Source of the DNA: Pseudonocardia oroxyli
GTDB taxonomy: Bacteria > Actinomycetota > Actinomycetes > Mycobacteriales > Pseudonocardiaceae
Reading direction: 5' to 3'
Length of the DNA stretch: 64,000 bases
Assembly: GCF_900102195.1 (NCBI RefSeq)
Contig: NZ_FNBE01000004.1
Location: forward strand, 62,001-126,000
Shown: one piece after another, positions 16,803 to 25,693 of the stretch
Layout: the number at the start of each line of letters is the position of its first letter
Position numbering within the stretch: position 1 is the stretch's first letter
Made by a program: the position numbers and the translations under genes
Notes under the pieces: model-generated
The model's database searches: none
What the model saw: only the letters and a program-made list of their open reading frames with translations
Told to the model about the DNA's origin: nothing

Positions 16803-18136
16803 GCGACGCCGTGCTGCTCCGCGACGCCGAGGTGCACGGCACCCGGACCGACGTACTGGTGCACGGCGGCCGGGTGGTGGCCGTCGGCGCGCCGGAGCGC
16901 GGGTCCGCCGAGGTCGCCGAGGTGGTCGAGTGCCGCGGCGGGGCGCTGCTGCCCGGCCTGCACGACCACCACCTGCACCTGCACGCCCTCGCCGCGGCCC
17001 GGCGGTCGGTGCGCTGTCCGGCCGACCACGCCGCGCTGGCCGCCGCCCTGGGCGCGGCCGAGGCGGACGTCCACGGCTGGGTCCGCGGCGTCGGCTCTCC
17101 CGGGGACGATCTCGACGCCGCCGTGCTCGACCGGCTGCACGGCGAGCGACCGGTCCGGATCCAGCACCGCAGCGGGGCGATGTGGGTGCTGAACAGCGCG
17201 GCGCTGGCGCGGATCGGGCCGCCGGACCACCCGGGCGTCGAGCTGCGGGACGGGGCGCCGACCGGCCGGGTCCTGCGCGCCGACGACTGGCTGCGCGCCC
17301 GCCTCCCCGCCGCCGACCCGCCCGACCTGCGCGGACTCGGCGCCGGGCTGGCGTCCCTCGGCCTCACCGCGCTGACCGACGCGACTCCGGACCTCGCCGA
17401 CCCGGGCTCCCTCGCCGTGGTCCCGCAGCGGCTCACGCTGCTCGGCCTGGGGCTCGACGCGGCGGCTCCCCCGGGGGTCGTCGCCGGGCCGTACAAGATC
17501 GTGCTCGCGGACTCCGGGCTGCCGGGTCTCGACGAGCTCGTGGAGCGGATCCGCGCCGCACACGCCGTCGGGCGGCCCGTGGCGGTGCACTCGGTGACCC
17601 GGGAGTCGCTGGTCCTGCTCGTCGTCGCGCTGCGGGCGGCCGGGACGCTCCCGGGCGACCGCGTCGAGCACGCGGCGATGGTGCCCGCGGAGCTGGTCGG
17701 CGAGCTGGGCCGACTCGCCGTGGTGACCCAGCCGGGGTTCCTCGCCGACCGCGGCGACGCCTTCCGCCGCGAGGTCCCGGCCGCCGACCACGGGGACCTC
17801 TACCGCTGCCGGAGCCTGCTCGACGCCGGCGTCTCGGTGGCACTGTCCTCCGACGCCCCGTACGGGCCGGTGGACCCCTGGGCGGTGATCGCGGCGGCCA
17901 CCACCCGGTCCACACCGGACGGCGCGCCGCTCGGACCCGACGAGGCGATCACGGCCGCCGAGGCCCTGGCGGGCTATCTCGCGCCGACGCCGGGCGCGCC
18001 GCCGCGCCGCGTCGCCGCGGGCGTGCGGGCCGACCTGGTCCTGCTGCACGTCCCGGTGGCCGACGCCCTGCGCGAGCCCTCCGCCGCGGCCGTGCGGGCG
18101 GTGTGGATCGGCGGGGTCCCGCAGCGGCTGCGGTGA
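16799..18136 (+). CDS. Amidohydrolase family protein (YtcJ-like)
   Basis: This 445-residue metal-dependent hydrolase of the amidohydrolase superfamily starts at ATG 16799, inside the CoA-transferase stop. The first metal site is DHHLHLHA at about residues 51-58. A lysine-bearing GPYKIVLAD strand follows at about 230, then VAVHSVT and RVEHAAMV histidines, and SSDAPYGPVDPW provides the late aspartate. The closing PRRVAAGVRADLVLL strand is typical of the composite beta domain. Predicted to hydrolyse an amide or cyclic bond; coupled to CoA-ester genes, so a catabolic role is likely. Confidence 0.8.
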   Translation: MSDAVLLRDAEVHGTRTDVLVHGGRVVAVGAPERGSAEVAEVVECRGGALLPGLHDHHLHLHALAAARRSVRCPADHAALAAALGAAEADVHGWVRGVGSPGDDLDAAVLDRLHGERPVRIQHRSGAMWVLNSAALARIGPPDHPGVELRDGAPTGRVLRADDWLRARLPAADPPDLRGLGAGLASLGLTALTDATPDLADPGSLAVVPQRLTLLGLGLDAAAPPGVVAGPYKIVLADSGLPGLDELVERIRAAHAVGRPVAVHSVTRESLVLLVVALRAAGTLPGDRVEHAAMVPAELVGELGRLAVVTQPGFLADRGDAFRREVPAADHGDLYRCRSLLDAGVSVALSSDAPYGPVDPWAVIAAATTRSTPDGAPLGPDEAITAAEALAGYLAPTPGAPPRRVAAGVRADLVLLHVPVADALREPSAAAVRAVWIGGVPQRLR

Positions 18137-18148
18137 TCGCACGCACCC

Positions 18149-18694
18149 TCACGCCGCGAGGATCTCCTCCAGGCCGCGCCGCAGCGTCTCCCGGGCCACC
18201 GCGGGGTCGCCGAGGTAGCCCGCGACCATCGCACCGTCGCGCAGCATCATCAGGTGGGCGGCTCCCGCCTGCGGGTCCGGGTGGCCCACCACGCGGAGCT
18301 CCCGCACGAACAGCTCCGAGAGCCAGGCGCGGTGCGCGGCGACCGCACGGTGCACGGGGCTGTCGCGGTCCGGGAACTCGGCGGCCGCGTTGAGGAACGC
18401 ACAGCCGCGGAAGCCGTCGGTGCACAGCTGCTCGCCCATCCCCCCGACGACGGCGCGCAGCCGGGCCGCCCCCTCGGGCGCGGTGTCGGCGACCGCGCGG
18501 ACGGCCCGGTCCACGGCGCCGAGGTAGGCGACGATCAGGTCGTCCTTGCTCGGGAAGTGCCGGTAGAAGGTCGCGCGCGTGACCTGTGCGGCGCCGATCA
18601 CCCGGTCCACACCGACGGCGCGGATGCCGTCGGCGTAGAAGAGCGCGGACGCGGTGGTGAGCAGCCGCTCCCGGGCGGGAGTGAGCACGGACAT
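18149..18694 (-). CDS. TetR family regulator of the divergent Ohr-like gene
   Basis: This 181-residue TetR protein has the helix-turn-helix GVDRVIGAAQVTRATFYRHFPSK at about residues 27-49, and a C-terminal domain with one cysteine pair region (QLCTDGFRGCAFL). It is divergent from an OsmC/Ohr gene, and the 99-base gap holds a perfect inverted operator pair. The regulator probably represses both genes. Because Ohr detoxifies peroxides, one of the two cysteines (about 91 and 97) may serve as the sensor; that is inference. Confidence 0.85.
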   Translation of the reverse strand: MSVLTPARERLLTTASALFYADGIRAVGVDRVIGAAQVTRATFYRHFPSKDDLIVAYLGAVDRAVRAVADTAPEGAARLRAVVGGMGEQLCTDGFRGCAFLNAAAEFPDRDSPVHRAVAAHRAWLSELFVRELRVVGHPDPQAGAAHLMMLRDGAMVAGYLGDPAVARETLRRGLEEILAA

Positions 18695-18713
18695 GGACGC
18701 CAGGGTAGCAGAA

Positions 18714-18774
18714 AGAACGATCGGTCTTGCGCTTTCGGACGGCTCGTGCCAGGCTCGAAGAGACCGATCGTTCT
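18714..18774. promoter_or_regulatory. TetR operator pair in the TetR/Ohr divergon
   Basis: AGAACGATCGGTCT at 18714-18727 and its exact reverse complement AGACCGATCGTTCT at 18761-18774 flank 33 bases. Each half has a CGATCG core. The placement between divergent TetR and Ohr genes fits control of both promoters. Confidence 0.8.
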
Positions 18775-18793
18775 ACCCCCTCGGAGGCCTCCC

Positions 18794-19216
18794 GTGTCCA
18801 CCCTCTACACCGCCGCCGCCATGTCGACCGGAGACGGCCGCAACGGCCACGTCCGCTCGTCGGACGGCCAGATCGACCAGGACCTGGCGATCCCGAAGGA
18901 GATGGGCGGGGCGGGCGGCGCCACCAACCCCGAGCAGCTCTTCGCCGCCGGCTACGCGGCCTGTTTCCACTCCGCGCTGAAGCTGGTCGCGGGCCAGCAG
19001 AAGGCGCCTGTCACCGACTCGTCGGTGTCCGCCGAGGTCGGCATCGGCCCGAACGACGCGGGCGGGTTCGCGCTGTCCGTCGCCCTGTACGTCGAGCTGG
19101 CGGGCGTGGACCAGGCCACCGCCGACCAGCTGGTCGAGGCCGCCCACCAGGTCTGCCCGTACTCCAACGCCACCCGCGGCAACATCCCGGTGACCCTCGA
19201 GGCCACCGTCGCCTGA
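18794..19216 (+). CDS. Organic hydroperoxide resistance protein (OsmC/Ohr)
   Basis: This 140-residue OsmC-fold peroxidase of the Ohr branch starts at GTG 18794. The two redox cysteines are in place: Cys57 in AAGYAACFHSAL and Cys121 in HQVCPYSNATRGN, the exact Ohr context. NPEQLFAAGYAACF is the family signature. It reduces organic hydroperoxides with lipoylated or dihydrolipoamide electron donors in the cytoplasm. Divergent TetR and operators predict peroxide- or ligand-induced expression. A 23-base perfect hairpin follows. Confidence 0.9.
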   Translation: MSTLYTAAAMSTGDGRNGHVRSSDGQIDQDLAIPKEMGGAGGATNPEQLFAAGYAACFHSALKLVAGQQKAPVTDSSVSAEVGIGPNDAGGFALSVALYVELAGVDQATADQLVEAAHQVCPYSNATRGNIPVTLEATVA

Positions 19217-19222
19217 TCCCGG

Positions 19223-19271
19223 CCGACGACGACGGCCCCCGCACCGTGGGTGCGGGGGCCGTCGTCGTCGG
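19223..19271. terminator. Long perfect hairpin between convergent genes
   Basis: A 23-base perfect stem (CCGACGACGACGGCCCCCGC... with its complement) and a GTG loop lie between the convergent Ohr and MFS genes. It can terminate on both strands; no T-tract is present. Confidence 0.8.
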
Positions 19272-19295
19272 TGCCGGTCCAGTGCGCCGCCGGGG

Positions 19296-21851
19296 TCAGT
19301 CGCCCGCGACGGGCTGGACCCGGACTGGTCCGGTCTCGAGCTCGGCGTCGAGCTCCGTCTCCAGCTCGGTGTCGCGGTCGGCGCGGCGGGGCGTGTCGTA
19401 CCCCGGCTCGCCCGCCGGGCCGAGCGCCACGCGGACGTCCGTGGTGCCGCCCGGCTCGACGCGCACGACCTGCACGTCCGGGGCGTACCCCACGGCGGTC
19501 AGCGTGTAGCGGCCCGCGGGCAGGTCGGCGAAGCCGAACCGGCCGTCGGCGTCCGTGGTGGTGGAGCCCACCACGTGCCCGTCGGGGTCGACGAGCGTGG
19601 CGACGGCCTCGGGCACCCCGCGCCCGGTGCCGTCCGCGGTGACCGTGCCGCGCAGCGTGGCCCGGTCGGGCAGCGTGACGTCGTGGACCAGCGGGGTGCC
19701 GTCGATCAGGGTGACGGTCGCGGCGACCGGCGGGTGCCCCTCCCCCGCGGCGGTGAGGGTGACGGTGCCCGCGGCCAGCCCGTCCATCCGGTACCGGCCC
19801 CCGGCGTCGGTGCGGGCGACCCCGACGACGTCGCCGCGGGCGTCGATCGCGGTGAGCGTGGTGGGGACGGCGGGCCGCACGGTGCCGGTGACCTCGACGC
19901 CGCCGCCGAGCACCACGTCGTGGCGCACCGGGGCGTCCGCGACCGCGACCATCGTGGCCGACGGCCGCAGCGCTCCGGAGGCGACGACCAGCAGGTACGT
20001 CCCGCCGGTCGGCAGGTGGAACTCGAAGCCGCCGTCCGCGGCGGTGCTCGCCCGGCCGACCTGTACGCCGTCCGGCCCGGTCAGGGTCACGACCGCGGAC
20101 CCGATGCCGGCTCCGCCCGCGGTGCCGACGAAGCCGTACACGGCCGGTCCGATGCCGTCCGGGTCGGCCGCGGCGCGCGGCGCGCTCTCGTGCAGGGCGT
20201 GGCGGCCCTGGTGCCAGACGGGCTCGCGGACCGGCTCGGCGGCGGTCTCGGCGGTGGTCTCGGCGCCGCCCGCGGACTCGGCCTGTTGCTGCTGGATGCC
20301 GCTGAGGGTGCGCAGCGGAACCTCCTTGATGAACGCGATCGCGAGCACCGAGATGATCGCGAGCGCCCCCGCGACCAGGAAGATCGTGGCCGTGCCGTCC
20401 CCGTACGCACCGCGGACGATGTCGCCCAGCGCGGGCGGGAGGTCGTTGAGCGAGGCGAGGCTGACGTCCGCGCCCGCGCCGCCCTCGGGCACCGCGACGC
20501 CCGCCGCGGCGAGGCCGTCCGCCGTCCGGTCCGCGACCTGCGAGGCGAGGACCGCGCCGAGCACGGAGACCCCGACGGTGCCGCCGAGGGACCGGAAGAA
20601 GGTCACGGTCGAGGACGCCGCGCCCAGGTCCGAGGGCTGCACCGTGTTCTGCACGGCCAGCACCAGGTTCTGCATCGTCATGCCCATGCCGAGGCCGAGC
20701 ACCGCGAGGTACCCGCCGATGAGCACCATGTCCGTGGTGTGGTCGATCGTGCCCAGCAGCCCGAACCCGACGACCATCAGGATCGAGCCGACGACGAGGA
20801 AGGCCTTCCAGCGGCCGAGGCGGGTGATCAGGATGCCGGAGAACGTCGCCGAGAGCGTGGAGGCCAGGATCATCGGCAGGGTCAGCAGGCCGGACGCCGT
20901 CGGCGAGTAGCCGCGGGCGATCTGGAAGTACTGCCCCAGGAAGACCGCGCCGCCGAACATCGCGACGCCGACCGCGATGCTCGCGACCGTGGCGAGCGTG
21001 GTGGTGCGGTTCTTGAACAGGTACAGCGGCACGATGGGCTCGGCGGCGCGCGACTCGACGAACACGGCCAGCGCCAGCAGCACCACGCCGATCCCGAGCA
21101 GCAGCCAGGACGTGCCGGAGGTCCAGGCGAACTCGTCGCCCGCCAGCGTGACCCAGATCAGCAGGTCGCAGACGCCGCCCGCGATGAGCGCGGCGCCCAG
21201 GTAGTCGATCTTCACCCGGCGCTTGACCACCGGCAGGTTCAGCGTCCGCTGCACGACGATCAGCGCGACGACGGCGACCGGCGCCCCCACCCAGAAACAC
21301 CAGCGCCAGCCGAGCGGGCTGTCCACGATCAGGCCGCCGATCAGCGGGCCCGCGACCGTGGCCAGCGACATCACCGCGGCGATCGGGCCGGTGTAGCGGC
21401 CCCGCTCGCGGGGGCTGATCATGGCCGCGATCACGATGATGATCAGCGACTGGAGGGCGCCGAGGCCGAGGCCCTGCACGGCGCGCCACGCGATCAGCGT
21501 CTCGACGGACTGCGAGAAGCCGGCCAGCACCGAGCCGCCGATGTACAGCACGATGCCGAGCTGGACCAGCAGCTTCTTCGAGAACAGGTCGGAGAGCTTG
21601 CCCCAGATCGGGGTGCTCGCCGTGGACGCCAGCAGGGTCGCGGTGACGACCCAGGTGTACTGGCTCTGGGAACCGTGCAGGTCGGTGATGATGACCGGCA
21701 GCGCGTTGGACACGATGGTCGCCGACAGGAACGCGGTGAACATCGCGAGCAACATGCCGGACAGCGCCTGGACGACCTGGCGCTGCGTCATGGTGCCGCT
21801 GTCCTGCGCGGTCACCGGGGCGGTGGCCGTGACGGCGGTGGGGCTGGACAT
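19296..21851 (-). CDS. DHA2-type MFS drug exporter with carboxypeptidase-regulatory-like tail
   Basis: This 851-residue fusion has residues 1-540 as a 14-helix MFS exporter of the EmrB/QacA branch (LSATIVSNALPVIITDLHG motif, WRAVQGLGLGAL, GPLIGGLIVDS motif C, GWRWCFWVGAP). After a Gln/Ala/Glu linker, about 270 residues form three to four repeats of a beta-sandwich module of the carboxypeptidase-regulatory type. These recur as GVEVTGTVRP, TDAGGRYRMDGL, TLRGTVTADG and TDADGRFGFADLPAGRYTLTA. The tail ends in an acidic segment. The gene sits with a MarR regulator 26 bases upstream, probably in one transcript. Confidence 0.85.
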   Translation of the reverse strand: MSSPTAVTATAPVTAQDSGTMTQRQVVQALSGMLLAMFTAFLSATIVSNALPVIITDLHGSQSQYTWVVTATLLASTASTPIWGKLSDLFSKKLLVQLGIVLYIGGSVLAGFSQSVETLIAWRAVQGLGLGALQSLIIIVIAAMISPRERGRYTGPIAAVMSLATVAGPLIGGLIVDSPLGWRWCFWVGAPVAVVALIVVQRTLNLPVVKRRVKIDYLGAALIAGGVCDLLIWVTLAGDEFAWTSGTSWLLLGIGVVLLALAVFVESRAAEPIVPLYLFKNRTTTLATVASIAVGVAMFGGAVFLGQYFQIARGYSPTASGLLTLPMILASTLSATFSGILITRLGRWKAFLVVGSILMVVGFGLLGTIDHTTDMVLIGGYLAVLGLGMGMTMQNLVLAVQNTVQPSDLGAASSTVTFFRSLGGTVGVSVLGAVLASQVADRTADGLAAAGVAVPEGGAGADVSLASLNDLPPALGDIVRGAYGDGTATIFLVAGALAIISVLAIAFIKEVPLRTLSGIQQQQAESAGGAETTAETAAEPVREPVWHQGRHALHESAPRAAADPDGIGPAVYGFVGTAGGAGIGSAVVTLTGPDGVQVGRASTAADGGFEFHLPTGGTYLLVVASGALRPSATMVAVADAPVRHDVVLGGGVEVTGTVRPAVPTTLTAIDARGDVVGVARTDAGGRYRMDGLAAGTVTLTAAGEGHPPVAATVTLIDGTPLVHDVTLPDRATLRGTVTADGTGRGVPEAVATLVDPDGHVVGSTTTDADGRFGFADLPAGRYTLTAVGYAPDVQVVRVEPGGTTDVRVALGPAGEPGYDTPRRADRDTELETELDAELETGPVRVQPVAGD

Positions 21852-21877
21852 ACTTCCTCGACTCTCGGGGTCGGCGC

Positions 21878-22354
21878 TCAGCCGACGGGCGTGCGGTGCC
21901 TGGGGGCGGGCACCCGGCTCAGATCGGACAGCAGGCCGCGCAGACCCGCGACGAGGACGGCGACATCCGCGTCCTCCCGCTCGGCGAGGGCGGCGGCCAC
22001 CTCCTCGGCGCGCGCGGTGCGGTAGCAGCGGAGCGCCTCGGCGCCCTCGTCGGTCAGGGCGACGAGCTGGGCCCGCCGGTCGGCCGGGTCCGGGCGGCGG
22101 ACCACCAGGCCGGACTCCTCCAGGACAGCCACCCGACGGCTGATCACCGAGGCGTCGAGCTCCAGGGACCCGGCCAACCGGCCCAGCCGCTGCTCGCCCT
22201 CCTCGTGCAGGAGCACGAGCACGCCCGCCTGGGCGTGATGGACCGCGCAGGGGCCACCGGGCTCCCCCTCGGGAGCCTGCCGGGCCGCCCGGCTGAGGGC
22301 GACGACGTCCCGCATCACCTCGATGAGGTCCGCGGCGGTCGACGTGCTGATCAC
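21878..22354 (-). CDS. MarR family regulator of the exporter
   Basis: This 158-residue winged-helix MarR protein contains RLGRLAGSLELDASVISRRVAVLEESGLVVRR followed by the wing DPADRRAQLVALTDEG. It precedes the exporter gene on the same strand, and two palindromic sites lie in its promoter region. The arrangement predicts autoregulation and drug- or phenolic-induced expression of the pump. The start is ATG at 22354 with AGGAGA upstream. Confidence 0.85.
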   Translation of the reverse strand: MISTSTAADLIEVMRDVVALSRAARQAPEGEPGGPCAVHHAQAGVLVLLHEEGEQRLGRLAGSLELDASVISRRVAVLEESGLVVRRPDPADRRAQLVALTDEGAEALRCYRTARAEEVAAALAEREDADVAVLVAGLRGLLSDLSRVPAPRHRTPVG

Positions 22355-22366
22355 GACTCTTCTCCT

Positions 22367-22411
22367 TTGCGTGCTACATGCAAGCTAACTCCGATGCTTG
22401 TGGCATGCAAC
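22367..22411. promoter_or_regulatory. Paired MarR-type operators
   Basis: TTGCGTGCTACATGCAAG (22367-22384) is a near-perfect palindrome, and GCTTGTGGCATGCAAC (22396-22411) is a related site 11 bases on. Both fit MarR binding (TTGCATG...CAA halves) between the divergent MarR and TetR genes. Confidence 0.6.
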
Positions 22412-22448
22412 GTGAGCCGCCGGGATCACCCGATAGCCTGGCCGCCTC

Positions 22449-23033
22449 ATGAGCGCGACGACGGCGGGCCGACCGCGGGACCCGGAGGTCGACCGGCGGG
22501 TGCTGCGGGCGGCCGTGACCCGCTACGCCGACCACGGGTGGGCGGCCTTCAGCGTGGACGCGGTCGCCCGGCTCGCCTGCGTGGGCAAGGCGGCCATCTA
22601 CCTGCGGTGGCCGACGAAGGAGGCGCTCCTCGGGGCCGCGCTCGCGGAGGGCGTGCCACTCGTCCTGGACAACGACACGGGCACGCTGCGCGGCGACCTC
22701 CTGGCACTGGCGCGCCAGCTGCTCGTGCACCATCTCGGCGCGGAGGGCCAGGCCCTGCGGCGGCTGGGTGTGGAGTACCTCACCATCCCGGACGTCGCGC
22801 AGACGTGGGAGACCCATCGCCGGAGCCGGCTCGAGGCGGCGCGCGCGATGATCCGGCGCGGGATCGCGCGCGGCGAGATCCGCCCCGACACCTCCCCCAC
22901 GCTGCTGCTGGACGCGCTCTGCGGCGGGGTCATGATCCACACGACGTCCACTCCCGACGCCCGACGCGGCGACATCGACGTCGACGGTTATGCGGAGCGC
23001 CTCGTCACCTTCCTGTTACGGGCGGTTGAGTGA
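22449..23033 (+). CDS. TetR family transcriptional regulator
   Basis: This 194-residue regulator starts at ATG 22449 (MSATTAGRPRDPEVDRRVL). The helix-turn-helix is AAFSVDAVARLACVGKAAIYLRWPTKEALL at about residues 36-65. The GRPRDPEVD N-terminus and YLRWPTK motif are typical of the TetR group with a TetR_C_11-like effector domain. It is divergent from the MarR-exporter unit and followed 67 bases later by the MBL-fold gene. It could add a second input to the exporter. Confidence 0.85.
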   Translation: MSATTAGRPRDPEVDRRVLRAAVTRYADHGWAAFSVDAVARLACVGKAAIYLRWPTKEALLGAALAEGVPLVLDNDTGTLRGDLLALARQLLVHHLGAEGQALRRLGVEYLTIPDVAQTWETHRRSRLEAARAMIRRGIARGEIRPDTSPTLLLDALCGGVMIHTTSTPDARRGDIDVDGYAERLVTFLLRAVE

Positions 23034-23100
23034 GCGCGCGGCGGAGCGTTACCGTCGCGACGAGATATCGGACGTTCAGCGTGTCGAAAGTAGGTGGCCG

Positions 23101-24189
23101 GTGACGGGCGGCGTCGAGGTGGTCGGGACCGCGCAGCAGCGGGCCTGGGTGGCGCGGGTGCTCCCGCCGGTCGAGCGGCTCGAGGCCGGCATGTGGTCGG
23201 TCCCCGTGCCGATCCCGGACAACCCGCTGCGCTACACGCTGTGCTACCTGATCCCGACGGACGACGGGGTCGTCGTGGTCGACCCGGGGTGGGACAGCCC
23301 CGAGGGCTGGTCGGCCCTGGAGGCGGGCCTGACGGCCGCGGGCGCCCGCGCCGAGGACGTCGTCGGGATCGTGGCCACGCACATCCACCCGGACCACCAC
23401 GGCCTGTCCGGCAGGCTCGCCGAGCGCTCCGGCGCGTGGATCGCCATGCATCCCGAGGAGGCCGCCACGCTCCCCGAGCGCGGCTCCCGGGAGGGGCGCA
23501 GCGACACCATGGCCGGCTGGCTGTGCGGGTGCGGCGCGTCCGAGCCCGAGATCGACGAGCTCACCGGGCCGCAGGCCTGGCGGCCGGACTTCGAGAACAT
23601 GGCCCGGCCGGACGTCCTGCTCGCCGACGGCGACCCGCTGCCGGTCACGGGCAGGCGGGTCACGGCCGTGTGGACGCCCGGACACACGCCCGGCCACATC
23701 TGCCTGCTGGAGACCGACGCCCGGGTCATGCTGACCGGCGACCACGTGCTGCCCCGGATCACCCCGAACATCGGGATGACGCCGCACCAGCCGGACTCCC
23801 CCGCCCTGGCGACCTTCCTGGACTCCCTGGACAAGGTCGCCCGCCAGGACGAGGAGCTCGGCGGCCTGACCGCGCTGCCCGCGCACGAGTACCGCTTCCG
23901 CGGTCTCGCGGCCCGGGCCCGCGCGCTGCAGGCCCACCACGCCGAGCGCTGCGCCGAGCTGCTCGACATCGTCCGGGAGGCGGGCCGCCCGACGATGTGG
24001 GAGGTCACGGCGAGGCTGACCTGGTCGCGCCCCTGGGACGAGGTCGGCCGGATGCGCATCGGCGCGCTGGCCGAGACCGCCTCGCACGTGCGCTACCTCG
24101 CCGACCGCGGCCTGCTGGTGTGCGACGGCGACCCGCTCATGGGCGCCCCGCAGGGCGACGAGACGGTGACGGTCCGCGCCGTCGCCTGA
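23101..24189 (+). CDS. Metallo-beta-lactamase-fold hydrolase
   Basis: This 362-residue MBL-fold protein has the metal motif THIHPDHHG at residues 93-101, a GHTPGH histidine near 199, the bridging aspartate in MLTGDHVL and the late HEYRF histidine. A C-terminal winged-helix-like region of about 80 residues follows, as in the LACTB2-like/RNase-Z-like hydrolases. The GTG at 23101 has AGGTGG upstream. Family members act on thioesters, lactones or nucleic acids, so the exact reaction stays open. Long inverted repeats separate it from the convergent nitronate monooxygenase. Confidence 0.8.
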   Translation: MTGGVEVVGTAQQRAWVARVLPPVERLEAGMWSVPVPIPDNPLRYTLCYLIPTDDGVVVVDPGWDSPEGWSALEAGLTAAGARAEDVVGIVATHIHPDHHGLSGRLAERSGAWIAMHPEEAATLPERGSREGRSDTMAGWLCGCGASEPEIDELTGPQAWRPDFENMARPDVLLADGDPLPVTGRRVTAVWTPGHTPGHICLLETDARVMLTGDHVLPRITPNIGMTPHQPDSPALATFLDSLDKVARQDEELGGLTALPAHEYRFRGLAARARALQAHHAERCAELLDIVREAGRPTMWEVTARLTWSRPWDEVGRMRIGALAETASHVRYLADRGLLVCDGDPLMGAPQGDETVTVRAVA

Positions 24190-24213
24190 CGCCCTGTCGC
24201 CCTGTCGCCTGAC

Positions 24214-24275
24214 GCATTGTGGAGCCACAACCGTCGTTTTCGGGGCCCGAAACGACGGTTGTGGCTCCACAATGC
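24214..24275. terminator. 62-base inverted repeat between convergent genes
   Basis: A 26-base arm beginning GCATTGTGGAGCCACAACC is followed by a centre TCGGGGCCCGA and its exact complement. The arms extend further through the centre with one unpaired T. It lies between convergent MBL and nitronate monooxygenase genes and can terminate both; its length exceeds usual terminators. Confidence 0.75.
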
Positions 24276-24293
24276 GCACAGGTGGCGGTGCGT

Positions 24294-25442
<1,149 letters not shown>

Positions 25443-25676
25443 TCAGTTGACGCCGCCCAGGGCCCCGTACACCGGGGCGAGCACGTCGAACAGCCCGAAC
25501 GTCGGGTCGTCGATCGGCACCGGCAGGTGGTCGGTCACCCACACCGGGTCGCCTGCGACAGGCGACCCCGCCGGGGCGGTGGGCGGCTCGGCGATCACCG
25601 GGGCCGCGGAGGCGACTCCCCCGCCGAGGACGGTGAGCGCGAGTCCACCGAGGACGGTGGCGGTCGTACGGATCAT
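25443..25676 (-). CDS. Small exported protein, last gene of the sulfur operon
   Basis: This 77-residue protein starts at ATG 25676 behind GGGAGAG, 17 bases after the permease stop. A Sec signal peptide (MIRTTATVLGGLALTVLGGG, cleavage likely after VASA) leaves about 50 mature residues, rich in Pro, Val and Asp, with DPVWVTDHLPVPIDDP and a C-terminal LAPVYGALGGVN. There is no cysteine and no known domain. It resembles in style the first protein of the operon (30930-31238), which also ends in a short hydrophobic helix. Function unknown. Confidence 0.7.
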   Translation of the reverse strand: MIRTTATVLGGLALTVLGGGVASAAPVIAEPPTAPAGSPVAGDPVWVTDHLPVPIDDPTFGLFDVLAPVYGALGGVN

Positions 25677-25693
25677 GTTCTCTCCCTTGTTGT

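Noticed and set aside
14990..18142. 1050-residue minus-strand frame
   Set aside because: It lies opposite the CoA-transferase and amidohydrolase genes, with no domain and shadow-like composition.
24214..24275. CRISPR or att-type site
   Set aside because: It is a single hairpin without regular spacers, integrase or tRNA nearby.
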